Shown: positions 1 to 8,638 of the stretch, piece after piece
How positions within the stretch are numbered: position 1 is the first letter of the stretch
How the letters are laid out: each line of letters begins with the position of its first letter
Origin: Streptomyces marokkonensis
GTDB taxonomy: Bacteria; Actinomycetota; Actinomycetes; Streptomycetales; Streptomycetaceae
Reading direction: 5' to 3'
Assembly (NCBI RefSeq): GCF_008312835.1
Contig: NZ_VSKS01000014.1
Location: forward strand, 152,144 to 216,143
DNA: 64,000 nucleotides
Position numbers and translations under genes: made by a program
The notes under the pieces: model-generated
Seen by the model: only the letters and a program-made list of their open reading frames with translations
Told to the model about the DNA's origin: nothing
The model's database searches: none

Positions 1-1904
1 ATGTGCATGACGAACTCGTCGAAGGCGTCGTCGTCCGGCTGGTCGTCCACATGCAGGTCGTGGTGCAGCTCGGCGGCCTTCACCAGCGTCCAGATCTGCG
101 CGCGCACCGCCGGTGCCTTCGCCGGGTCCAGGTCGGAGACGAGCGCGTACTCGTCGAGGAGCTGTTCCAGCTTCGCCAGGTCGCCGTAGGTGTCGGCCCG
201 CGCCATCGGCGGCACCAGGTGATCGACCACCGTGGCGTGTCCGCGCCGCTTGGCCTGGGTGCCCTCGCCCGGGTCGTTGACGATGAACGGGTAGATCAGC
301 GGCAGGTCACCGAGCACCGCGTCCGGCGCGCACCCGGCGCCCAGCCCCAGGCCCTTGCCCGGCAGCCACTCCATCGTGCCGTGCTTGCCCATGTGCACGA
401 TCGCGTCGGCGCCGAAACTGTTCTCCAGCCACCGGTAGGCCGCCATGTAGTGGTGCGACGGCGGCATGTCGGGGTCGTGGTAGATCGCGATCGGGTTCTC
501 CCCGAAGCCGCGCGGCGGCTGGATCATGACGACGACGTTCCCGAACCGCAGGGACGCGAGCACGATGTCGTCCCCGTCGACGTACAGCGACCCCGGCGGC
601 TCGCCCCACGCCTCACGCATCCCGTCCCGCAGCCGCGGGTCCAGCTTCTCGAACCACGCCCGGTAGTCCGCCAGCGGCACCCGCGCGGGCGCGGCGGCCA
701 GCTGCTCCTCCGTGAGCCACTCGACGTCGTGCCCGCCGGCCTCGATGAGCCGGTGGATCAACTCGTCGCCGTTGTCGGGGTACTCGGTGAGGGAGTACCC
801 GGCGTCCCGCAGCGCGTCCAGCACCCGTACCGCGGACGCCGGGGTGTCCAGGCCGACCGCGTTGCCGACCCGCGAGTGCTTCGTCGGGTACGCGGTGAAG
901 ACCAGCGCGACCTTCTTCGCGGCGTTCGGCCTGTGCCCGAGCCGGGCGTGCCGTACGGCGATCCCGGCGACCCGCGACGCACGCTCCGGGTCGGCGGCGT
1001 ACACCGGGACGTCGTCCGGGCCCTGCTCCTTGAAGGAGAACGGGACCGTGATCAGCCGGCCGTCGAACTCCGGGATGGCGACCTGCATCGCCGCGTCCAT
1101 GGGGGACAGCGCGGCGTCGGACTCCTCCCAGGCGGCGCGCGACGAGGTCAGGCACAGCCCCTGCAGCACCGGCACGTCCAGGTCGGCGAGCGCCCCGACG
1201 TCCCAGGCCTCCTCGTCACCGCCCGCCGACGCCTGCGAGGCGTGCGTGCCGCCGGCCGCCAGCACGGTGGCGACCAGGGCGTCGGCCTTGGCCAGCAGCC
1301 CGTACAGCTCCGGGTCGGCGCCGCGCAGCGAACCGCAGTACACGGGCAGGGCGTTCGCACCCCGCGCCTCGATGGCGTCGCACAGCGTGTCCACGAAGGC
1401 GGTGTTGCCGCTCAGTTCGTGCGCCCGGTAGAAGAGCACGCCGACCGTCGGGCGGCCGTCTTCCAGGGCGCGTGCGCCGTGGACGCCGTACTCCGGCATC
1501 TTCCGGGGCTCCTCGAACCCCTCGCCGGTCAGCAGCACGGTGTCCGACAGGAACCGGGCCAGTTCGGTGAGGTTGTCCGGGCCGCCCTCGACGAGGTACC
1601 GCAGTGCCTGAGCCACCACACCGGCCGGCACCGTCGACTCGGCCATCAGCTCGGCGTCGGGCACGGCCTCCCCGCCGAGCAGCACCGCCGGGATCCCGGA
1701 CGCCTTCAGCGCCGCGAGCCCGTCCTCCCAGGCGCGCTTGCCGCCCAGCAGCCGTACGACGGCGAGGTCCGCCCCGTCCAGCAGCGCGGGCAGCTCGTCC
1801 GCCACGTCCACGCGGGTCGGGTTGCCGATCCGGTAGGAGGCGCCGGAGGCACGGGCCGCCAGCAGGTCCGTGTCGGCGGTCGACAACAACAACACAGTGC
1901 TCAT
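1..1904 (-). CDS. cobN: Cobaltochelatase subunit CobN, N-terminal part (runs off the window)
   Basis: Large subunit of the ATP-dependent cobaltochelatase that inserts cobalt into hydrogenobyrinic acid a,c-diamide in aerobic cobalamin synthesis; cytoplasmic, partnered with CobS/CobT-type ATPase subunits not seen here. An open frame begins at ATG 1904 (MSTVLLLSTADTDLL) and stays open for 634 codons to the left edge, about half the family length of roughly 1200 residues. Typical CobN segments are visible, such as FTAYPTKHSRVGNAVGLD, HMGKHGTMEWLPGK and YPFIVNDPGEGTQAKRR. The start codon overlaps the cobQ stop by 4 nt (ATGA), implying translational coupling as the third gene of the riboswitch-controlled operon. 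The C-terminal half is absent only because the window ends. Confidence 0.95.
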   Translation of the reverse strand, partial: MSTVLLLSTADTDLLAARASGASYRIGNPTRVDVADELPALLDGADLAVVRLLGGKRAWEDGLAALKASGIPAVLLGGEAVPDAELMAESTVPAGVVAQALRYLVEGGPDNLTELARFLSDTVLLTGEGFEEPRKMPEYGVHGARALEDGRPTVGVLFYRAHELSGNTAFVDTLCDAIEARGANALPVYCGSLRGADPELYGLLAKADALVATVLAAGGTHASQASAGGDEEAWDVGALADLDVPVLQGLCLTSSRAAWEESDAALSPMDAAMQVAIPEFDGRLITVPFSFKEQGPDDVPVYAADPERASRVAGIAVRHARLGHRPNAAKKVALVFTAYPTKHSRVGNAVGLDTPASAVRVLDALRDAGYSLTEYPDNGDELIHRLIEAGGHDVEWLTEEQLAAAPARVPLADYRAWFEKLDPRLRDGMREAWGEPPGSLYVDGDDIVLASLRFGNVVVMIQPPRGFGENPIAIYHDPDMPPSHHYMAAYRWLENSFGADAIVHMGKHGTMEWLPGKGLGLGAGCAPDAVLGDLPLIYPFIVNDPGEGTQAKRRGHATVVDHLVPPMARADTYGDLAKLEQLLDEYALVSDLDPAKAPAVRAQIWTLVKAAELHHDLHVDDQPDDDAFDEFVMH

Positions 1905-3436
1905 GCGGGCGCTCCCGGTGGAATGAAGGGCAGTCCTTGCGGCGCGCCGGACTCGATGAGCCGCCACAGCGCGTCCGTGTCCGCGTGCTGTTCGATCAGG
2001 TCGCCGAGCCGGTCGAGCTGCTCCTCGCGCAGCGCGGCGAACGAGGTGCCGGGCGCCGGGACGAAGCGGCGTCCCGCGGCGGCTGCCACCTCGCGCAGGA
2101 AGGCGCGCCGGAAACCGTCCGACTCCAGGGAGCCGTGCCAGTGCGTGCCCCAGGTCTGCCCGACCCGGCAGCCGTCCAGGCCGTGTCCTCGGTCGTCGGA
2201 GAAGAACGCCTCCCCTCCGAGGACGTCGGCGACCCCGTGATGGATCTCGTACCCCTCGACGGGCTCCCCGAGGGCCCGGCCGACGGGCCGCGTGAGCGTC
2301 TTCTCGCGGGCGAAGCGCACCCGTACGGGCAGGACGCCGAGCCCGTCGACGTGTCCCGCGCGGCTCTCGACCTCGTCCTCGATGTGCTCGCCGAGGATCT
2401 GGAAACCCCCGCAGACGCCGAGCACGGGCCGCCCCTCGGCCGCCCGGCGCCGCAGCGCGTCCGCCAGCCCGCGCTCCCGCAGCCACTCCAGGGCCCGTAC
2501 GGTCCCGCGCGTCCCCGGCACCACGACGAGGTCGGCGTCGGACAGCTCCTCGGGACGGTCCACGAACCGCACCACGACACCGGGTTCGGCGGCGAGCGCG
2601 TCCACGTCGGTGAAGTTGGACATCAGCGGCACCGCGCACACGGCGACCCGCAGCACGTCCTCGCCGGCCGGCGGGGCGACCACGGACTCCCGTACGGCGC
2701 CGCGCAGCGACACCCGCAGTCCGTCCTCCTCGTCGATGCCGAGCCCGTGCCGGAACGGCAGCACGCCGTAGGTCCGCCGCCCGGTCAGGCCGTGCAGCAT
2801 GTCGAGGCCCGGTTCCAGCAGCGACACGTCGCCGCGGAACTTGTTCACCAGGAATCCGGCGACCAGCTCCTGGTCCTCGGGGGAGAGCAGCGCGACGGTG
2901 CCGAAGAAGGACGCGAAGACGCCACCCCGGTCGATGTCGCCCACCACCAGGACCGGCAGTCCGGCACCCCGGGCGATGCCCATGTTCACGATGTCCGTGC
3001 GCCGCAGGTTGATCTCGGCCGGGCTGCCGGCCCCCTCACAGATCACCGCGTCATACGTGCCCCGCAACTGCTCCAGACAGTCCAGCACCGTGCCGAGCAG
3101 CCTCTGCTGGCGCCCGCCGTGGTAGCCGCGGGCGCTCAGCTCGCCGACCGGCCTGCCCAGCAGCACCACCTGGCTGGACTGCTCGCCGCCCGGCTTGAGC
3201 AGCACAGGGTTCATCAGCGCGGTCGGTTCGACCCGGCAGGCCTGGGCCTGCATGGCCTGCGCCCGCCCGATCTCGGCGCCCTCCCGGGTCACGAACGAGT
3301 TCAGCGACATGTTCTGCGCCTTGAACGGCGCGACCTTGACGCCCTGCCGCACCAGCCACCGGCAGATCCCGGCGGTCACCACGCTCTTGCCGGCGTCCGA
3401 GGTGGTCCCGGCGACCAGCAGTCCTCCACCGCTCAT
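1901..3436 (-). CDS. cobQ: Cobyric acid synthase (glutamine-hydrolysing)
   Basis: Amidates four carboxylates of adenosylcobyrinic acid a,c-diamide using glutamine and ATP; cytoplasmic step of B12 synthesis. The 511-residue product has an N-terminal P-loop/dethiobiotin-synthetase-like domain (GTTSDAGKSVVTAG near residue 10; VVGDIDRGGVFASFFGT in the middle) and a C-terminal class I glutamine amidotransferase-like domain with nucleophile Cys in VLGVCGGFQILG and a late His in GTHWHGS. The reading frame stays open further upstream, but start ATG 3436 fits because it overlaps the cbiB stop (ATGA) and gives the family length. Sits between cbiB and cobN, with 4-nt overlaps at both ends. Confidence 0.97.
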   Translation of the reverse strand: MSGGGLLVAGTTSDAGKSVVTAGICRWLVRQGVKVAPFKAQNMSLNSFVTREGAEIGRAQAMQAQACRVEPTALMNPVLLKPGGEQSSQVVLLGRPVGELSARGYHGGRQQRLLGTVLDCLEQLRGTYDAVICEGAGSPAEINLRRTDIVNMGIARGAGLPVLVVGDIDRGGVFASFFGTVALLSPEDQELVAGFLVNKFRGDVSLLEPGLDMLHGLTGRRTYGVLPFRHGLGIDEEDGLRVSLRGAVRESVVAPPAGEDVLRVAVCAVPLMSNFTDVDALAAEPGVVVRFVDRPEELSDADLVVVPGTRGTVRALEWLRERGLADALRRRAAEGRPVLGVCGGFQILGEHIEDEVESRAGHVDGLGVLPVRVRFAREKTLTRPVGRALGEPVEGYEIHHGVADVLGGEAFFSDDRGHGLDGCRVGQTWGTHWHGSLESDGFRRAFLREVAAAAGRRFVPAPGTSFAALREEQLDRLGDLIEQHADTDALWRLIESGAPQGLPFIPPGAPA

Positions 3437-4374
3437 GATCTGCGTCCCTTCATGACGCTCCGCGCGAGGACGCCGGCCCCGAGCGCGAGCCAGCCGACCC
3501 GCCGCGAGAGCCGTACCGCCCGGTCGATGTCGGACACGGCCACGGCACGCCCGCCGCGGCCCAGCACGGGCCGGTGCTCGACCCGCCCGCCGTAGGAGAG
3601 GGTCCCGCCGAGCCGCACGCCGAGCGCGCCGGCGAAGGACGCCTCCACGGGCCCGGCGTTGGGGCTCGGGTGCTTCGCCGCGTCCGCGCGCCACGCCCGT
3701 ACGGCACCGCGCGGGTCCGGTCCGGCGAGCGCGGCGAGTACGGCGGTCAGCCGCGCCCCCGGCCACCCGGCGACGTCGTCCAGGCGGGCGGAGGCCCAGC
3801 CGTAACGGCGGTAGCGGGGGGACGTGTGGCCGACCATGGCGTCCAGGGTGTTGACGGCCCGGAAGCCGAGCAGTCCCGGCACTCCGGCGACGGCGCCCCA
3901 CACCAGGGCGCCGACCACGGCGTCGGAGGTGTTCTCGGCGACCGACTCGACCACCGCGCGGGCGATGCCGTCGGCGTCCAGCGCCTGCGGGTCCCGGCCG
4001 CACAGGTGGGGGAGCCGGGCCCGGGCCGCCTCCACGTCCCCGGCCTCCAGCGCCCGCGCGACGGCGCGGGCCTCCCGTGCCAGCGAGGTGCCGCCGACGA
4101 CGGCCCAGGTCGCCGCGGCGGTCAGCGCGGTGGAGGCGGCGGGGGAGGAGCGTACGCACCGGGCGGCGAGGCCGCCGAGGGCGACGGTCCCGCCGACGCA
4201 CACGGCGGTGTGCACGGCGCCCCGGCCCCGGTCGTCCCGCCACAGCACTCGTTCCACGGCAGCCGCGGCCCGCCCGAAGGCGGCGACCGGATGACCGCGG
4301 CGGGGATCGCCGAGCAGCAGGTCGCCGAGGAGGCCGGCGGCGGCGCCGTACGCGAACACGCGATCGGCACCCAT
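3433..4374 (-). CDS. cbiB: Adenosylcobinamide-phosphate synthase CbiB/CobD
   Basis: Integral membrane enzyme that joins the aminopropanol (phosphate) arm to adenosylcobyric acid to give adenosylcobinamide (phosphate). With ATG 4374 the protein is 313 residues, starting MGADRVFAYGAAAGLLGDLLLGDP, with several hydrophobic segments and conserved CbiB stretches (VVESVAENTSDAVVGAL; FRAVNTLDAMVGHTSPRY). No strong ribosome-binding site precedes ATG 4374, so a nearby alternative start is possible. The frame stays open into the riboswitch, but that part is not protein-like. First gene of cbiB-cobQ-cobN; its expression should fall when cobalamin binds the upstream riboswitch. Confidence 0.93.
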   Translation of the reverse strand: MGADRVFAYGAAAGLLGDLLLGDPRRGHPVAAFGRAAAAVERVLWRDDRGRGAVHTAVCVGGTVALGGLAARCVRSSPAASTALTAAATWAVVGGTSLAREARAVARALEAGDVEAARARLPHLCGRDPQALDADGIARAVVESVAENTSDAVVGALVWGAVAGVPGLLGFRAVNTLDAMVGHTSPRYRRYGWASARLDDVAGWPGARLTAVLAALAGPDPRGAVRAWRADAAKHPSPNAGPVEASFAGALGVRLGGTLSYGGRVEHRPVLGRGGRAVAVSDIDRAVRLSRRVGWLALGAGVLARSVMKGRRS

Positions 4375-4489
4375 GGGTTCAGCCGGTGAAGGATCCGCAG
4401 GGACGGGCCCCGGAGCGGGGTGGGGTGTCGCTGGTCGACCTCGGCAGGCAGCCGCGCATGGCGATATGTCCTCACTCAGGGTGTCCACG

Positions 4490-4640
4490 CCCTGGTTCGA
4501 CGAGACCGGCGGTGAGAGTTCCTGGCTCCCGGGGTGTTCTCCCCGGTGACAGTGGCGGGACCGCGCCGGAATCGCACCGGCTTCCTCTCCTGCCGCCGTA
4601 GTGGCGGAGGCAGTCCACCACGGCCCCGGAAGGGCCGTCA
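4490..4640 (-). promoter_or_regulatory. Cobalamin (B12) riboswitch
   Basis: Read on the minus strand, the segment carries the hallmark cobalamin-riboswitch core: GGAAGCCGGTGCGATTCCGG (complement of 4566-4585), then GCCACTGTCACCGGGGAG, a GGGAGCCAGGAACTCTC element and a B12-box-like ACCGCCGGTCTCG near 4502. It lies about 120 nt upstream of cbiB ATG 4374 with no other gene between, so adenosylcobalamin binding should repress cbiB-cobQ-cobN. Boundaries are approximate. The rest of the 4375-4780 gap holds no credible coding sequence. Confidence 0.93.
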
Positions 4641-4780
4641 ACTTGCCGTTGACCTGCGAGGCTGAAGTGTGCTGAGGCCCACAGAGGGGCGCCGGTGGGT
4701 GAACCGGCGGGCGGACGCGCGCACGCCGGCGGGCGGTGCGGGAGCTCCCGCACCGCCCGCCGGACGGAGACGATCTGCGA

Positions 4781-5002
4781 TCAGGCCATGATCAGGTAGA
4801 TCCCGTAGCCCACCGCCGCCGCGCACGCCGCGAAGCAGGCGTAGGCGCCGGTGACCGCCAGGGCCGCGGACTGGCCCTGGGCGGCGGCCCGCTCGCGGCG
4901 GGACAGGCCGGTGATGCCGAGGGTGAACAGGGCCACCAGGGCCACGGTGACCACGAGGCTGACGCCGAAGACGGAACCGAGGGCCGCCCAGTCGATCTTC
5001 AT
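4781..5002 (-). CDS. Small two-TM membrane protein downstream of pit
   Basis: 73-residue protein starting MKIDWAALGSVFG with two predicted transmembrane segments (about residues 7-29 and 46-71) joined by a short basic loop (GLSRRERAAAQGQ). It lies 34 nt downstream of the PitH phosphate permease on the same strand, so the two are probably co-transcribed. Small proteins of this kind commonly accompany Pit transporters in streptomycetes, but no biochemical role is known to me. A partner or regulator of the permease is inferred from position only. Confidence 0.8.
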   Translation of the reverse strand: MKIDWAALGSVFGVSLVVTVALVALFTLGITGLSRRERAAAQGQSAALAVTGAYACFAACAAAVGYGIYLIMA

Positions 5003-5036
5003 GGTGCTCTTCTTCCTTCGTTCCGGGCCGTCGCGG

Positions 5037-6281
5037 TCAGACGGTGGTCCTGGCCGGCGATGCCGGGTCGTTGGGGGCCGGGATCGTGGCGGCGAGTTCC
5101 TCGCTCACGGTGCCCGCCGGGGGCGGGGTCACCGCGGCCATCGCCTGCGTCACCACGCCGGACGGCTCCGCGCCCGGGGCCTCGTGGTCGTTGACGTTGG
5201 TGTGGTCGATGACCTCGCGCCGGGAGATCTTCCAGATCGCCGCGCTGGAGACGACCAGGAAGACGGCCACGACGGCGGTGCCCCAGTCGCCGAAGCCGCA
5301 GACCCACTCGGCGAGCGCCGCGACGAGGGCCGCCGCCGGCAGCGTCAGACCCCAGGCGACGAACATCCGGGTGGCGGTCGACCAGCGGACGACACCGCCC
5401 TTGCGGCCCAGGCCGGCGCCCATCACGGAACCGGAAACGGAATGCGTGGTGGAGAGGGAGAAGCCCAGGTGGGAGGAGGCCAGGATGACCGTCGCGGCGC
5501 TGGTCTGGGCGGCGAAGCCCTGCTGCGGCTGGAGGTCGGTCAGGCCCTTGCCCATGGTGCGGATGATGCGCCAGCCGCCGAGGTAGGTGCCGAGCGCGAT
5601 GGCGATGCCCGCCGAGAGGATGACCCACATGGGCGGGTCCGAGTCGGGGGCGAGGGTGCCGCCGGCCACCAGGGCCAGGGTGATGATGCCCATCGTCTTC
5701 TGGGCGTCGTTGGTGCCGTGGGCCAGGGAGACCAGGCCGGCGGAGGCGATCTGCCCGGCGCGGTAGCCCTTCTCGGAGGCCTTGCCGTCGGCCTTCTTGC
5801 CCATGCGGTAGGTGAGCCGGGTCGCGAGCATCGCGGCGAGGCCGGCCACCAGCGGGGCGGCGATCGCGGGGATCAGCACCTTGGTGACGAGGACGTCGCC
5901 GTGCACCGCGCCGAAGCCGGCGGAGGCGACGGTCGCGCCGATCAGACCGCCCATGAGGGCGTGCGAGGAGCTGGACGGCAGACCGACCAGCCAGGTCAGG
6001 AGATTCCAGAGGATCGCGCCGACCAACGCGGCGAAGATGACCTCGGGGCGGATGCCGGCCTCGTCGACGAGGCCCTTGGAGATCGTGTTGGCGACCTCCA
6101 CCGAGAGGAATGCGCCTACAAGGTTCAGCACGGCGGACATGGCCACCGCGACCTTGGGCTTGAGCGCACCGGTCGAAATGGTCGTTGCCATCGCGTTCGC
6201 GGTGTCGTGGAAACCGTTCGTGAAATCGAACGCGAGTGCGGTTACCACCACAATCGCGAGGATCAGCGAGAAGCTTTCCAT
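5037..6281 (-). CDS. pitH: Low-affinity inorganic phosphate transporter, Pit family
   Basis: Metal-phosphate/proton symporter of the cytoplasmic membrane. 414 residues with about ten transmembrane segments and the duplicated PiT signatures: FDFTNGFHDTANAMAT near residue 20 and SLAHGTNDAQKTMG in the second half. Start ATG 6281 puts MESFSLILAIVVV directly before the first helix. A large intracellular loop contains KKADGKASEKG. Behind a PHO-box-like direct repeat, it is probably controlled by PhoP as described for S. coelicolor pitH2. A small membrane protein gene follows on the same strand. Confidence 0.95.
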   Translation of the reverse strand: MESFSLILAIVVVTALAFDFTNGFHDTANAMATTISTGALKPKVAVAMSAVLNLVGAFLSVEVANTISKGLVDEAGIRPEVIFAALVGAILWNLLTWLVGLPSSSSHALMGGLIGATVASAGFGAVHGDVLVTKVLIPAIAAPLVAGLAAMLATRLTYRMGKKADGKASEKGYRAGQIASAGLVSLAHGTNDAQKTMGIITLALVAGGTLAPDSDPPMWVILSAGIAIALGTYLGGWRIIRTMGKGLTDLQPQQGFAAQTSAATVILASSHLGFSLSTTHSVSGSVMGAGLGRKGGVVRWSTATRMFVAWGLTLPAAALVAALAEWVCGFGDWGTAVVAVFLVVSSAAIWKISRREVIDHTNVNDHEAPGAEPSGVVTQAMAAVTPPPAGTVSEELAATIPAPNDPASPARTTV

Positions 6282-6317
6282 TTACCCAGGCAATCGTTCG
6301 AGGTCATTGGCTGGTCG

Positions 6318-6350
6318 AACGTAGGTAACCAGGGTGAACGGAAGATGAAC
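6318..6350 (-). promoter_or_regulatory. PHO-box-like direct repeat upstream of pit
   Basis: On the minus strand two adjacent 11-nt units read GTTCATCTTCC and GTTCACCCTGG (complement of 6329-6350), followed by a weaker unit TTACCTACGTT (6318-6328). This is the 11-nt direct-repeat layout with GTTCA cores known for Streptomyces PhoP operators. The units lie 37-69 nt before the pit start, where PhoP would act on transcription under phosphate limitation. Binding is inferred from sequence only. Confidence 0.8.
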
Positions 6351-6510
6351 TGGAATGGGCATCGTGGTGACCGTAAGAGGGGGTGGGCGCTCCGCCGGAT
6401 GGCGGGGCCGCCGCCGTACGGGCTCCGCGGGCCGGGGGAGCCGGTGAAGAGACGTCGGTCACTCCCGGGGACCCGCCGCCGGCCGGTGGCCCGCCTGGCA
6501 GGATCGCGGC

Positions 6511-7242
6511 ATGGCTGAGCAGCGGTGGGACGGTCGGGGAACGGGGAGCGCCGCGGACGGCGCCCGGGGTGGCGGCGGCCCGCGGGCCTCGGGCGCCGCC
6601 GAGGAGGAGGCGCGCGCCTGGGCGGAGCTGGTGGAGACCGCGCGCCGGAGCGTGGCCGACGGGCTCGTGGTCGGGACCTCGGGCAATGTCTCGGTGCGGG
6701 TCGGCGGGACGGTCCTGGTCACGCCGTCGGGAGTGCCGTACGACCGGCTGGGGCCGGGCGACGTGACAGGTGTCGACCTCGGCGGCCGGCAGGTGCTCGG
6801 CACACTGGTCCCGACCAGCGAGCTGCCCATGCATCTCGCGGTGTACCGCACCACCGGCGCGCGTGCCGTCGTGCACACGCACGCCGTGCACGCCACGGCG
6901 GTCTCCACGCTCGTCGACGAGCTGCCGCTGATCCACTACATGGCCGCGGCGCTGGGCGGCCCCGTCCGGGTCGCCCGCTACGCCACGTACGGCACCGACG
7001 AACTGGCCGCGAACATGCTCGAGGCCCTCGACGGCCGCACCGGATGCCTCCTGCGGAACCACGGCACGGTCACGTACGGGGCGACCCTCTCCCAGGCCTA
7101 CGACCGCACGGCCCAGCTGGAGTGGATGTGCCGCGTCTGGCTGACCGCCTCGTCGGTCCCCGGCCTGTCCCCGCATCTGCTGACCCCGGAGCAGGTGGGG
7201 GAGGTGGGCGAACGCCTGCGGGGGTACGGGCAGCGGGACTGA
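6511..7242 (+). CDS. Class II aldolase/adducin-family protein (fuculose-phosphate-aldolase-like)
   Basis: Zinc-dependent aldolase-fold enzyme, 243 residues, probably cleaving or epimerising a sugar phosphate. Family landmarks are visible: GTSGNVSVRVG (substrate phosphate loop), SELPMHLAVYR with the catalytic-type Glu, HTHAVHATAV with the zinc-ligand His pair, and RNHGTVTYG with the third zinc His. The first ~30 residues are Gly/Ala-rich and may be a tail or an overestimated start; ATG 6511 is the first good start. Divergent from pit. The exact substrate cannot be read from the sequence. Confidence 0.88.
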   Translation: MAEQRWDGRGTGSAADGARGGGGPRASGAAEEEARAWAELVETARRSVADGLVVGTSGNVSVRVGGTVLVTPSGVPYDRLGPGDVTGVDLGGRQVLGTLVPTSELPMHLAVYRTTGARAVVHTHAVHATAVSTLVDELPLIHYMAAALGGPVRVARYATYGTDELAANMLEALDGRTGCLLRNHGTVTYGATLSQAYDRTAQLEWMCRVWLTASSVPGLSPHLLTPEQVGEVGERLRGYGQRD

Positions 7243-7348
7243 GCCGGGCGGGGCGGCAGTCCCCCCCGCCGGGGCGGTGGGGGGCGGGAGCACCACCCCC
7301 GGGCCCCGCGCGGGCGCATCCGCCCACTGGCCGGGTACACGTTCCGAC

Positions 7349-8491
7349 ATGACACTGGAGAGCGTGCGCACTGTCAGAGCGACGGCCGCTGCCGTCACCG
7401 CCGTGATAGGGGCCGGCGCCGCCGCGGTGGCCGCCGGCCGGTTCGCCAGCGATGCCGCCCTCAGGATCCCGCCGGACGGGCCCCTGCCCACCGAACCCGT
7501 GCTCACCGTCCACGCCACGGCCGCGGGACAGGTCACCCTCACCCGGGACCTCGCCGCGCTGCGGCCCGGCCGCCACGGTCTCGCAGGCGACGGCTCCCAC
7601 GCGGTCGTCGGACCCGTGCTGACCGGCACCGCGACCCCCGTCGACACCGTCGTACGCCGGCTGGAACGCGTCACGTACGGCACCCTCGAGCCCGGCGACC
7701 GGGTCTGGTTCACCCCGGCCGTGCACGCCGGCGACCCCGGCACCGCCCTCGGTCTGGACTTCACCGGTCTGGACGTCCCCGGCGACCTCGGCCCGCTGCC
7801 CGTCTGGTACGTGCCGGGCGACCGGGACACCTGGGTGATCGCCGTCCACGGACTGGGCACCACCCGGGAACACACCATGAACGTCATGGAGTTCCTGCAC
7901 CGCCACCGCTTCCCGGTGCTCGCCCCCGCCCACCGGGGCGACCCGGGCGCGCCGGGCTCCCCCGACCGCCTCAACCACCTCGGCGAGACCGAGTGGCGTG
8001 ATCTCGACGCGGTGCTCCGGCACGCGGTGGACTCCGGCGCCCGGCAGGTCGTCCTGTACGGCTGGTCCATCGGCGCGACCATGGCGCTGCGCGCCGCCGC
8101 CCGCTCCGACGTGCGGGCACGCGTCGCCGGCCTCATCCTCGACTCCCCGGTGCTCAACTGGGAGGCGACCCTGCGCGCCCTCGCCGCCGCCCACCGCACC
8201 CCGGGTGCCCTGCTGCCCCTCGCCGTCCGCGCCGCACAGGGCCGCACCGGCCTGTACGGGGACCGCAGGCCCGGCGCCGTCCACCTGGACCGCATCGCCG
8301 TCCCCACGCAGATCTTCCACGGTCCCGACGACACGGTGGCCCCCTGGCGGTTCTCCCGCCGCCTCGCCGCCGCCCACCCCAACACCATCACCCTTCACAC
8401 CGTCAGGGGCGCTCCGCACGCCGCCATGTGGAACGTCGACCCGCAGGCGTACGAGGAGACCCTGCGGCGGTTCCTCACCCCCTTGATGTGA
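7349..8491 (+). CDS. Alpha/beta hydrolase with N-terminal membrane anchor
   Basis: 380 residues from ATG 7349 (MTLESVRTVRATAAAV). Residues about 9-29 form a hydrophobic Ala/Val-rich segment that could be an anchor or uncleaved signal. The C-terminal two-thirds is an alpha/beta hydrolase: oxyanion-type AVHGLGTTREHTMNV, nucleophile elbow GWSIGA with Ser, acid region HGPDDTVAP and a final His near RGAPHAAM. Likely an extracytoplasmic esterase or peptidase-like hydrolase of unknown substrate. The frame is open upstream to 7277, but that part is Pro/Gly-rich and unlikely to be translated. Confidence 0.87.
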   Translation: MTLESVRTVRATAAAVTAVIGAGAAAVAAGRFASDAALRIPPDGPLPTEPVLTVHATAAGQVTLTRDLAALRPGRHGLAGDGSHAVVGPVLTGTATPVDTVVRRLERVTYGTLEPGDRVWFTPAVHAGDPGTALGLDFTGLDVPGDLGPLPVWYVPGDRDTWVIAVHGLGTTREHTMNVMEFLHRHRFPVLAPAHRGDPGAPGSPDRLNHLGETEWRDLDAVLRHAVDSGARQVVLYGWSIGATMALRAAARSDVRARVAGLILDSPVLNWEATLRALAAAHRTPGALLPLAVRAAQGRTGLYGDRRPGAVHLDRIAVPTQIFHGPDDTVAPWRFSRRLAAAHPNTITLHTVRGAPHAAMWNVDPQAYEETLRRFLTPLM

Positions 8492-8638
8492 AGCGGCTCA
8501 CGAGGATTCCGTTTAGCGTCGTACCACTGGCCTGATGTGCTCCCTTCTGCCGCTTCCGGGTCCGGTCCGCGGGCCGTCCCAGGGCCCCCGTCGGCATTCC
8601 GTTTGGGTTTTCGGACCGTCAACCGGAAGACTGCACCC

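Noticed and set aside
3-2240. 745-residue plus-strand open frame over cobN and cobQ
   Set aside because: Arg/Pro-rich translation without motifs, antisense to clearly conserved CobN and CobQ; a product of GC-rich codon bias.
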